Source of the DNA: Panaeolus papilionaceus
Lineage: Eukaryota; Basidiomycota; Agaricomycetes; Agaricales
Length of the DNA: 64,000 bases
Direction of reading: 5' to 3'
Assembly (NCBI GenBank): GCA_015501605.1
Contig: JADNRZ010000003.1
Location: 1,984,001 to 2,048,000, forward strand
Position 1 is the stretch's first letter, and each line of letters starts with the position of its first letter. The translations under genes were made by a program, and so were the position numbers. Below the pieces are notes generated by a model. That model saw only the letters and a program-made list of their open reading frames with translations. It was not told where the DNA came from and made no database searches. This document shows, one piece after another, positions 48,060-57,345 of the stretch.

Positions 48060-48995
48060 AACAACCGCCAAGCTCATCAGACCTTTTTCTGACGTTATTG
48101 ACAAATGCAAAATGCGTTGACACAAAGCTCGTATTGCAGTGGAAAAACTCATCAGCAAGATGGAAAGTTTGGAGTTAAGTTTTGATAAGATAGCTGAACA
48201 TTCATGTATGCGCAGCACATTTTTCCGCATCTCTGTATCGTTGTTGCTAACATTTCAATTACATTGTTTCAATGCGCTCGGCATCGCAGACATCACAATC
48301 AAGGCGACGTTGTAAACCATTGAAAACCTTTGGTCTTTCAATTAACTTATCCATGCCGCACAAGGAGCACAAACTCAACAAGGATAGTCACATCGTCAAG
48401 AAAAGAACGCTTTCGGAACCGAGATCCCCGGAATAATCAGCTGGCCGATACGCTGTCTATATTGTCTGTTGAGCCAGATTGGACGTCACGTTTGGAAAGA
48501 GAACTCCAGCAAGTTCGTGCATGAATTAAGTGGAGAGCAAGGGTGTTGCGCGGCGCATCTTGGAAGAGAAGAGTGGGGAATTGACTGCGGACATTTCACT
48601 TCAATGCGACAAGCTTGTTAGTGCTCTTGCAAATGCTACAGAACAGGAAAAGGAGGCAGATGAACATCGCAAAGAGCTCGCACAAGTGAAGGCAGACTTT
48701 GAAGACGTAAAGACACATGAGAATAAGAAGTCATACAAAGCTGCACAGTCTCCTGAAGGGCAAGCCAATAACCTACACATTTTGGAAGAGGCCTGTGCAC
48801 GAGGAGAAGGTTTGGGAGCCCAGATCTGAGCTGTCAGATACGAATCCAGCGAGATGCGCCAGGCGCTCCGACAAGCCAGTATGGAGAAGGACCAACTACT
48901 GAGGGCTCAGACGTTGGAACATGACGGGATCATCCAAGATCATAAAGCAGAAGCCGACGGTGACCGTGCTGTTCTTGACCGTCAATTCTCGGAGT
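48060..48995 (+). pseudogene. remnant of a long coiled-coil protein gene
   Basis: Broken plus-strand readings carry heptad-type sequence: ARIAVEKLISKMESLELSF near 48125, DTLSILSVEPDWTSRLEREL near 48450, EEKSGELTADISLQCDKLV near 48560, and ALRQASMEKDQLLRAQTLEHD near 48860. They fall in different frames with stops between, and the last reading runs straight into the second small secreted protein copy. The style recalls autophagy scaffold Atg11 of basidiomycetes, but that is a memory-based guess. It is clearly a fragment, with no start or end. Confidence 0.5.
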
Positions 48996-48997
48996 TC

Positions 48998-49268
48998 CCA
49001 TACTCCAAAGCAATCTTTGCCTTCCCATCGCTCATCGTCCTCCGAGCAGGTAAGAGAACACTTCGTTACAGTAGACAGTACCACTGTACCATGAGGGTTA
49101 TCAACGCGAGCTAATCCCGCTTATCGTCGTAGGCGCTTCCCCATCGCCTCAGAGACATCTTGCAACTGAAGTCCCATCCAAGTCTTTTCAGAATTGAACG
49201 ACAATCTACAAGGGAACGACAATCTACAAGACACCACCCGCAATTCCTACCCCTCCCACCATTTAGAT
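48998..49268 (+). pseudogene. second copy of the small secreted protein gene, start lost
   Basis: Matches the gene at 45245-45489 from TCCAAAGCAA onward, including the GTAAGA donor and the CGTAG acceptor. The two ATG codons are absent because the duplication edge falls just there and coiled-coil remnant sequence takes their place. In exon 2 the reading GASPSPQRHLATEVPSKSFQ ends in AAT TGA, ahead of a 17-base tandem repeat. It cannot make the secreted peptide. Confidence 0.75.
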
Positions 49269-49650
49269 TCGCCAGCCATTAATCTGACAATTCACCCTTC
49301 TATCCAGGAATTGGTTCGAGTTCGACGTCACTTGGTAGTTGCGTAAGACGGAGGTAGCGATATTTCGGGTTTGGGTGGTTTGAAATTGGTATTTTGACAT
49401 GAACGACGCCGAATGTGGGGGATCGAAGCGTACGAATGAATGCTTTAAGTGACACTAATCCGCGATCTCTCTGAGTACGTCATAACTTGGCTGATGTGTC
49501 TGCCAATGGTGATCTTAAAAAGCGACCAGAAAGGTGAAAAAGAATACAAGTAAGCGTTATTGTTAATTTCTATTATTTAAAATGAAATAACAATTCGCAC
49601 TACCCAACGAAGCGCATCCCCCGTAGAACGATGTGAATGGGTGAAGATCC

Positions 49651-50886
49651 TTACAAATGCTTAACAAACCACTCTACGGCGGCTTTGAAAGAGCCCTCCT
49701 TGCCAGCCTTCACCTTGGGGTCACTCAAGTCTCCACGTACGGCAAATCCATGACTGCAGCCTTCGAAGTACTCGCGCTTGTAACCTGGGGCGAAGCCGCT
49801 GAAGATTTTGTCAGCCTGTGCCGAAGCTTCAAGAGGGAATTGCTGGTCGACAGTGCAGGAGTTGATGAGGAGTGGTGCTTTCGAGGTCGCAATGTATTTC
49901 TGGACAGATAAAAACTTTAGTTTAATTATTAATACAACAAAGGTAATTTTGTTCACCTCGAGATCAGCAGGGACTTCAAGGAGAGATGGGTGAGAAACGA
50001 CAGAAGCTTGGATGATGTTCTCGAATGCAAGATCGAAAACGTAGCGTCCACCGAAGCAGTAACCTGTGGCACCAAATGCGGTAATGCCTTGTGCTTTAAG
50101 GGCCTTGATGACCTTATCAAGGATGGGGCGAGTCACATTGGAACCGTGGTTGGGGAACCACTTCGAGATATCCCAGGTGCTCCCGGGGTTCATACCGTCG
50201 GCAGGTGCGGGGTCATTGTTGAAGTAGTCAACGGCAATTGTCTTATGGAACAAACAAACAGGTTTAGAGCTGGATTATAAAAACGAAAAATCTGGGCACC
50301 TTGAAGCCATTCGCAGCAAAGTCATCGACGAGGAGCTGTTCGAGCGACCCGTTGATGCCATAAATGTGATGACGTCATGTCATGAGAAATAGATAAGGCG
50401 ATGAGATAAGATTGTCATCGTCACTGTCAACAATGCAACTCTACTCAGGAGGTTACTTGGTGCCATACCTGAGCGTTGATGAGCTCGACTCCAAATATGT
50501 CGGGGAGGAAAAGGAGGACTTTGTCCTTGGGGTAATCAACAGTGGGGGTTCCGACATAAACCTTGACGCCTGCGATCTCTTCCCATGTTCCTGTATGCAG
50601 TAGTGGTATTATTATTCTATGAGCGCTGCTCATCAAGGGTCGGGCTAGAGAGGGCTACGTACCGACAGGATTTCCCTCGTGGGTGACACCTGCATAGAAT
50701 GAATCAACGTAAGTTTCAATTTAGTTGCACCTATTTCGACCATGGCCTGGCCTCGTGCATTGTGATCGATGTGATCGGTGATGCTGCAGAGTACAACAAT
50801 AACCCATTGCCAACACACAAAGAACGAGACCAAGCCAGTTTTAACGAGAAGGACTTACCGCGAACGCAATCTTTACAGAAACTCAT
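49651..50886 (-). CDS. dienelactone hydrolase family protein, copy 2
   Basis: Six exons (50886-50859, 50689-50663, 50590-50469, 50335-50300, 50241-49957, 49899-49651) give 248 residues with the same intron positions as copy 1. The triad is Cys133 in GYCFGGRY, Asp184 in CTVDQQFP and His216 in EGCSHGF. The canonical GGRY next to the nucleophile makes this copy closer to the family consensus than copy 1. It is a soluble alpha/beta hydrolase with unknown substrate. Intact; both copies may be expressed, since their upstream regions are both retained. Confidence 0.9.
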
Positions 50887-52131
50887 GATGGTGATGTGTG
50901 GGTGGTTGAGGTAGTAAGTAACAGAAAGAAAGCCAAGCTTATATAAAGCAGAAATCAAATACACCAAGGAAACACGGAGAACTCCTTAGAACGAACCCTA
51001 TCTATTGAATTTATATCTGCCCGCATCCCCATGCTCATGAGGCTCTAGCTGATTAATCCCAGACAGAATAACATATTCGGTACTCACAGACACACGGCCG
51101 TGTATTCCGTGTAACAATTCTGACTTTTATCAAGCTCGCAATACTTACAAAGCTTCACCCCCTTTTCGGAGCAATCTACCCACAAGAAGCCAATGGAAGC
51201 AAATTTCTGTACCTCTCCTATATCTAACAATCCAATGTGAGGCAAACACGGCTATCATAGATGCCGACTGACCTCTCCCATCAGACTTCATGGTATTATT
51301 TCAGCCAGTGATGAGCTCATTGATGATGCCAAACCGCCGACACAGATATGCACAAGATAAATCTCTGTGAAAGCTGTTTTTCATCTGACGAGTATTGATG
51401 GTTTGGTGAGCGCTGGAAAACGACACTGTGTAAGTCCCGAATCCAATGGGCTTCAAGAATACAAAGGATGTGCTGCTGCAGCCCAACGAGATCTAAAGCT
51501 TGATGCTGGGAGGGTTCTGCGTTTCAATTATAAACGTCTTATCAACGGATATTATAGAGTGCTTGATCCAACGTGTACCTTTCTAGAGCAAAAATAGGTC
51601 AGGCAATTAAGGCACCTAATTTATTTCTTTGATAACGAACGCAAGAACGAGGAGTAATCCAGATGCTGAAAACGGAAACCATAACTATCCAAAGAATCGC
51701 AATATCCACTCACCACCCGCTCATATTCACTCATGAACGAGAAACCCTGTATCTGAAACGCTTTAGCCTTGATAGGAGAGGTTCAAACCTTCATTGCGCC
51801 ATGTATGCGCTGGCAGTATTGAGACAATTCCGGGAACAGGCCGATAGCGTTTCGCCGCCCTTGCAATAATCGTGGTGGTTAACAAACAGAAAGATGCGGC
51901 ATGATGGAGGACGACTGTAAAGTTAAACGTTAATTCGTGGACTTAAGTAGAACCCTCGCTTACGTTCAAGCAACTCTATTACAATTGAACGAGGCCTCGT
52001 TGATTGATGACTCTGCTTGACATCACCACGTTCCCTGAGCCTGAGTTCGCACACTGGACCGATCATAGTGACTGGCTATCGTCCTCGTTTCGTTCTCATC
52101 GTTCTCAACCACTACCACCACGATTAGTGCG
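50887..52131. other. upstream region of hydrolase copy 2 and promoter of the RNA ligase
   Basis: The first kilobase matches the corresponding part of unit 1. From about 51900 the sequence is unique and contains the leader of the RNA ligase gene. No other gene is supported. Confidence 0.45.
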
Positions 52132-53526
52132 ATGGTCGACTCCACGAAAAAACCGCAGACAGCTACAACAATAGATTTAAGTCGCTTAAGTGACCTAACC
52201 AAAGACGACGGAGATCGGAAAGCATTCATCACAACAAAAAACCACCCATCTCTCCCTCTTTCTCTCCATAATTACACCAAAAATGCATTCATGCACTCAT
52301 ACGTCACTTTCCTATCAAAAAACACTGAAAAACTTGACCTCTGTCTCGCAGCACGCACGCTAGTCACGGAGAAAGGGACTGGCAAAGTCGTCTCAAGAAG
52401 TTTCTCTAAATTCTTCAACTATCACGAGAAGCTGGCGTATAAGCCAACTGGGGAAGAGCACGCATGGGTTGTGGAGGAAAAGGTAGACGGGAGCATTATC
52501 TCGTTCTTTTATTACCAAGGATGGCAGTGTATAAGCCGGGGCTCGTTTGACAGCTCGCACGCCCTGCAAGCGAAGCAGGTTATGGACGCCCAGTACCCCG
52601 GGGTGTTGCAAAAGTTGGACGAAGAAAAAACCTACGTCTTCGAGCTGATTGACCCCAAAGTGCCCATCAAGGTGAAGTACTCCCAAGAAGGTCTCATCCT
52701 TCTGTCAATCATCTCGAAAGATGGTTCGGAGCCGCCACACAACTTCGATTGGTCCATCCTCCCGTTCAAACGTCCGTACATCTATCAAACTCACACGCTC
52801 GAGCTCAAGGCGATGTCCAAGCTCAATTTAGCGAATGAAGAAGGGTTCGTGATTAAGTTCTGGCGAACCCCCGATGATCGACATCCACAGCGCGTCAAGG
52901 TCAAGTTCGAGAGCTACCTGAAACTCGTTCAGCTCAAGGCCGACGCATCAGCGTCGACTCCCACTGCGTCAGCTCGGATAAAAAACGTACAAATCCCAGC
53001 TAGTGAACGATCGAAGCTCTTTTCTGCCCTCCCGACAATTGCAACTCCACCGACTCCACCGACTCTCGTTGGGCTATACAAAGCCCACCGCAAAAAGATC
53101 CCATCCTTCGACCGGGCTCGGGTCTCTAACTCACTTTCATTATTCCAATCAGCGTATCTGGCCTCCCTCCAGGATATCGCAGACGACTATGGCGGAGATG
53201 CATGGCTAGATCTCATCTCAGCCAAATGGGATCGCATGCACATCGTCTTGTCGCTACAAGAAGAAGACTGGACAACACTCATGGATGCGTTAACGGTGCA
53301 AAGATTTCGGCCTAGTGCAAAGAACTTGACCCTATCACCTACTTCAAAGGAACGAAAAGCCTTTGATCAGCGCATGAAGAGGGGAGATGTCGATGCTGAG
53401 TTGAGGGGGGTCGCGACGGCTTGGTGGTGCGGTAAGCCAATCAACAAGGTAGTGGAGCTGGTTGTGGATAGCTGGGAGATTCCGAAAGATATGAAGAGTG
53501 ACGAGGTTATTTTGCTGGGTGAATAG
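52132..53526 (+). CDS. T4 RNA ligase 1-like RNA ligase (ATP-dependent)
   Basis: A single uninterrupted exon encodes 464 residues. The nucleotidyltransferase motifs are all visible: motif I EEKVDGSI with the adenylated Lys at 117; upstream SRSFSKFFNYHE, the match to the FPKFFN region of T4 Rnl1; FELIDP (motif IIIa, about 170-175); EGFVIKF (motif IV, about 237-243); and RVKVKFESYL (motif V, about 254-263). A C-terminal domain of about 200 residues follows. Rnl1-type enzymes seal 3'-OH and 5'-phosphate RNA ends after ATP-dependent self-adenylation, typically in RNA repair. It lacks the kinase and phosphodiesterase domains of fungal tRNA ligase Trl1, so it is not that gene. Absence of introns among intron-dense neighbours suggests transfer or retrocopying. 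Confidence 0.88.
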   Translation: MVDSTKKPQTATTIDLSRLSDLTKDDGDRKAFITTKNHPSLPLSLHNYTKNAFMHSYVTFLSKNTEKLDLCLAARTLVTEKGTGKVVSRSFSKFFNYHEKLAYKPTGEEHAWVVEEKVDGSIISFFYYQGWQCISRGSFDSSHALQAKQVMDAQYPGVLQKLDEEKTYVFELIDPKVPIKVKYSQEGLILLSIISKDGSEPPHNFDWSILPFKRPYIYQTHTLELKAMSKLNLANEEGFVIKFWRTPDDRHPQRVKVKFESYLKLVQLKADASASTPTASARIKNVQIPASERSKLFSALPTIATPPTPPTLVGLYKAHRKKIPSFDRARVSNSLSLFQSAYLASLQDIADDYGGDAWLDLISAKWDRMHIVLSLQEEDWTTLMDALTVQRFRPSAKNLTLSPTSKERKAFDQRMKRGDVDAELRGVATAWWCGKPINKVVELVVDSWEIPKDMKSDEVILLGE

Positions 53527-54073
53527 ATGGGGATATCCGATAAGGTGCAGTAGGCAGAATCCGCATCTTCGCTCATCTATCACATTGATACAGGCCATGA
53601 GAACCATAACATCATAGAACCATAACTATAAAATACATGAAATGCGATGAAAATGCGAGCTTTACACCCTGGTTGAGTGGAGTGCCAATGAGATGTAGCA
53701 CAGGTGAGGTCCTGCATAAATGAAGAGAGATGCGTTACGTCTGAATTGATGCAGATGAGCTGCCATAAAAACCATATGAGCTCAGTGCTTCAATTTCACC
53801 TCGCAGTGAAGAATAAACTGACTTGGTTGGCATCTCAATTGTTTGTGTGTAGTCATGGGTCGGAAGAAGAACCAACGGAATGATGCAAAATCAGGACGTC
53901 CGACAGAACTCCCACGCCTGTAGTGCTGGTTCATCGTGATGTCGATTTGGATTGGGATTCGAGCATTAATAGTTCGAATTAATTCTTAGATCTAAATACA
54001 AGATTTCGTTCAAGCGGGTATCATAATTTTGATTTCTCTATTCCTCTAGTATCCGACGTCAGCTCCATCTACT
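53527..54073. other. intergenic
   Basis: The 3' flanks of the convergent RNA ligase and first P450 genes. No feature is seen. Confidence 0.45.
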
Positions 54074-56827
54074 TCATATAAAATCTAGGCATTCTTCAAT
54101 CAGCTTTACTGCAGTGGCAGAACGAGGTACGATTCGGCATTCAAATGGGAGAGGCGCCCTACGAATGGAGAATTGGTAAGATGAAGATGTAGCAAAAAAA
54201 TATTTCGAGACACGCACGATACGACTTGTGAGGTAAATTCCTCTCTTGGTTTGACCACATTCCCGACGGAGTCCACAGGAGGGAGAACATCGTAGACGGT
54301 CAGAGTCGAGGTGATGATCATGAATAGCCCATCTGCACTGAAATGACGTCCAGGGCACATTCTGTCATATCAGAGGAATTTGAGAAGGGTTAAACTAGCC
54401 TGGTAAGCCTAGTATTAAGACATACCTTCGTCCAAAGCCAAACGCGGCAACGGAAGGATGGCGCACAGAGTGATCCAATTGTCCATCACTGGTGAGGAAA
54501 CGTTCTGGGACAAAGTCGTCGGGATTCTCGTAGACGTCAGGATCATGAAGAATTGCCCTAATACCGTTGGACAAAAGGGTTCATTTAGACGCTTGTCAGA
54601 CATAGGATAAAGGGCATAGGCAACGTACCATGTATTGCCAATTACAATCGTCCCCTTTGAGATGAAGTAGCCGTTGTACTCGTCGTCATGCGAGGCAGTA
54701 TGTGGAAATGCTAATCTTGCATGCTTGAGCTGCTGGGTAGGCAAAATATGCCAAGCGCACGTACCAAAGTTTGTTACCGGTCTCCACCGCATTGTTTCAT
54801 TGACAATGGCATTGTCGTACGGCAGTAATTCTCTGTCTGAAAACTCGGGGAGTCGTCCACCAAGGACCAGATCGAGTTCATATTGAGCCTTCTTCACCAC
54901 CTGAGGATGAAGCGCCATGGCAAGGAAAAAGGTTTTGACGCTTGCATGTGTCTAATAACGAGAAAAAGGGTCTGAGTATGCAATATGGCTCGTCTGGATT
55001 GGCTTGCTCACACTGTCAGCGCCAGCTTCGGGAAGCGGTTAGTATAATGCATGACACTCACAGAGGGAAGGACTTACCAAGATATGCTACTGAAGCAGTG
55101 GCCATCGCTACTTGTTCCTCCTCGGCCCGCATCGGGTCGTTTTCCTGAGGAAGAACCTCGATCAATTCAGTTGCAAGGCGGGGTATCGCTGTCCCATTTT
55201 TCTATGAGAATCTGACAGTCAACACTACAGATAAGGATAAAAGGCCGAAACGGTACCATTTACTCCTTGACAGTCTGGAATGGCTTCTCAGATGAATTGA
55301 TGTTCATTTGGCGCCAATGAGCAGCTTTTTTCTGGAATTCGGCTCCAGGGAACCACGCTGGGACATACTTCAAAGCCGGGATTAGATCCACCAAAAAGGC
55401 ACCTGGGTGCCCAGCCTTTGTTATACCGGCAATCGATTCCTCTACTTTAGAGACAATTGGATCATGGTCTCCTTTGATTGTGTAACCGTAAGCAATCTTC
55501 AGAATACTCCCTGCGAATGCGCTGATTGGTAAACACCGCGTCAGGACACAGATCGAGAGACCTGGTGTGGACATGACATACCGTTCAATGTGATGTAGAA
55601 ATTTTTCAGGGGTTTTCTGGACTCGCTGTAGGAATAATCGGACCTGCTGAACATGGACAGGTTGATGTCTTCGGATAGCTTGAGGATGAAACTGCTCATG
55701 GAAGGCCCGGCGGTGCTTTTTCCACTTTGGGCCGTATTGTTGGAATGGTAGATGTCGGTCGTGTCCCATTCTATAAACTAATATCTTGGTTCTTTCGTTC
55801 CGCTCAGTCGTAGCAGAGTAAAGGCCTAGTGGCCTACGCTATGGGGATGAGAAGCAGCCAGGTGTATGAACCATGGCTACTCCTCAGATCGAGAGTCGAT
55901 GGACGGCAGAGGATGAGCCCCCCAACCGAACAACGACTCCCTAGCCACTAGGCCCCTAAGCTATGTCTGTGTGTAATGAAGATCATATAAGCAAGGAATA
56001 AGTTCTGAGGAAATAAATTGTGAGTCGAGCGAGGAAGCTCTGGAGTTAAGGATAATGGAGGATATGTTCCTGTGATAACTGTTACCCTTTTAATCGGGTA
56101 GAAGTTGAGCTGAATAGGCGTGTGGGTATCCAAGAGGAGCATCGATCTTGCTCCTATTAGGGAGATAGTGTAGTTCATATTCAATAGAGTGATCTTTTTA
56201 AAAGACACAATAAAGGGGAGCGGAGGGTGGGAAAAAAGGAATAAAGTACCACGCCGAGGCGCGCAGCGTAACGCTCTGCGGCGAGGCGTGTAGAATAGAT
56301 GAAAGTAACGAAGAGAGGTGGTGGATAGACGCCACGTAGCCCCTCGCGCTCACGTGACCAAGAAGGCAGATATGGCTGCGCCATATCTTTCCATGAGAAA
56401 GACCACACATGTACGAAGAGCGAAGATACTTGCAATTCACCAATCATAGGTAACCTCATCCTGTCCGAGTAATTGGACGATCGTTTCTCGAATATATCTG
56501 CCACTCTCTCAATAGTCCCGAGGATCAGGAATGGCTGTCCAAGAACCTCGAAATAAACAATGTCGCCTGATTGGACATTATTACCAACTTAATAAAAACA
56601 CGACCTTGGGGCGTACCGTAAGTTTTACACCAATCGTGGTATACTAGACAAGGTTTGGCTATTGGCATCGAGAGAAGGCTTCCTATAATCGGGTAGCCTT
56701 TCGGGCCTGGAGGATGTGGTAGACCCCTTGGGTTTCTCTTCTTCCTGTTGGAGTAGTGGATGAGGCTGAGAACAGAAAGGGCACCAATCAATGTAAGGTA
56801 GGGGTATTGTACAAAGACTGATAACAT
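54074..56827 (-). pseudogene. cytochrome P450 gene with premature TAA and an insertion-bearing intron
   Basis: Eleven exons splice to 522 codons, normal for a microsomal P450. It has an N-terminal membrane anchor (YLTLIGALSVLSLI), PPGPKGYPIIG, the ExxR helix (NETMRWRP), PERF, and the heme loop FGFGRRMCPGRHF. Codon 265, between VKE and MKNGT, is TAA (55260-55262), where a Gln CAA would fit relatives; translation would stop before the heme site. The exon 2/3 intron (55771-56433) is 663 bases against about 50-75 for the others, and its donor must be GCAAGT (after GAATT) to keep frame. Exon 6 (55012-55025) is only 14 bases. One base change would restore the frame, so it is a young pseudogene, an allele or an error. 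Confidence 0.78.
55771..56433. other. 663-base GC-AG intron carrying probable inserted repeat
   Basis: Inside the P450 intron, an 11-base perfect inverted repeat (GGCCTAGTGGC at 55823-55833, GCCACTAGGCC at 55944-55954) bounds a 132-base GC-rich block. A second GC-rich patch with repeated GCGAGGCG-type words lies near 56250-56290. On the minus strand the block starts with an RNA polymerase III A-box-like CTAGTGGCTAGGG and has a B-box-like GGTTCATACACC about 100 bases later, so a SINE or small MITE is possible. No clean target duplication was found. Confidence 0.4.
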
Positions 56828-57345
56828 GGCGTGAATATTGAAGTGAAATTTCTACTGTGAAGATACCGATTGAGACACTTCTTCATGGCCCTCCTTTTTA
56901 TCTTCTGAGTGGACATGGTCACCTCACTATGTCATATTCAGGCCGATATCGAGAGGCGGAGTCGGTTCATCGATGATCGGAGAATTTCATTTCCACATTT
57001 TTCGTGAACTTGAAATGTATATTTAGTTTACCGATGACACAAAGGGCACAACATTGTCAGCCGGCACTTTCCAATCTTGAGCCGGTGTCAATTGGTGGAA
57101 GAGGCAGTTCTCCGAGTGGCGAACCCGCTTTTTGGAAGTTTAGGGTGGGTCATTCGGATTGGACCTATCCCAACGGTTAGGGGAAGTGATACCCGAGCAG
57201 GTTCTAAGTAAGGAGCTTTCGATGTTCCCTAATACCAAACGAAGTACAAACATATAACAAGTGGAGACGGAATACATGATATTGACTTTATATCGAGACG
57301 AAATAAAAACCATCGATTGATTTGCAGCATACTTTAGAAGAGTGC
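56828..57345. other. spacer between the two P450 genes
   Basis: Promoter of the first P450 and 3' flank of the second. Nothing else is seen. Confidence 0.4.

Larger units (their letters stand above)
48998..51890. repeat. segmental duplication, unit 2
   Basis: Second copy of 45251-48005, same orientation, separated by about 1 kb of coiled-coil gene remnant. It contains the broken small secreted protein copy and the intact hydrolase copy 2. The right edge is near GGTGGTTAACAAACA at about 51876-51890. Confidence 0.85.

Noticed and set aside
46137..50280. Plus-strand open frames across both hydrolase copies
   Set aside because: They are antisense to well-supported exons with a catalytic triad and do not form a protein of their own.
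51775..51800. tRNA B-box-like GGTTCAAACC
   Set aside because: No A-box at suitable distance and no cloverleaf could be drawn; the corresponding site in duplication unit 1 has lost it.
55823..55954. Calling the inverted-repeat block in the P450 intron a definite MITE
   Set aside because: No target-site duplication could be found at its edges, so it is reported only as a probable insertion.
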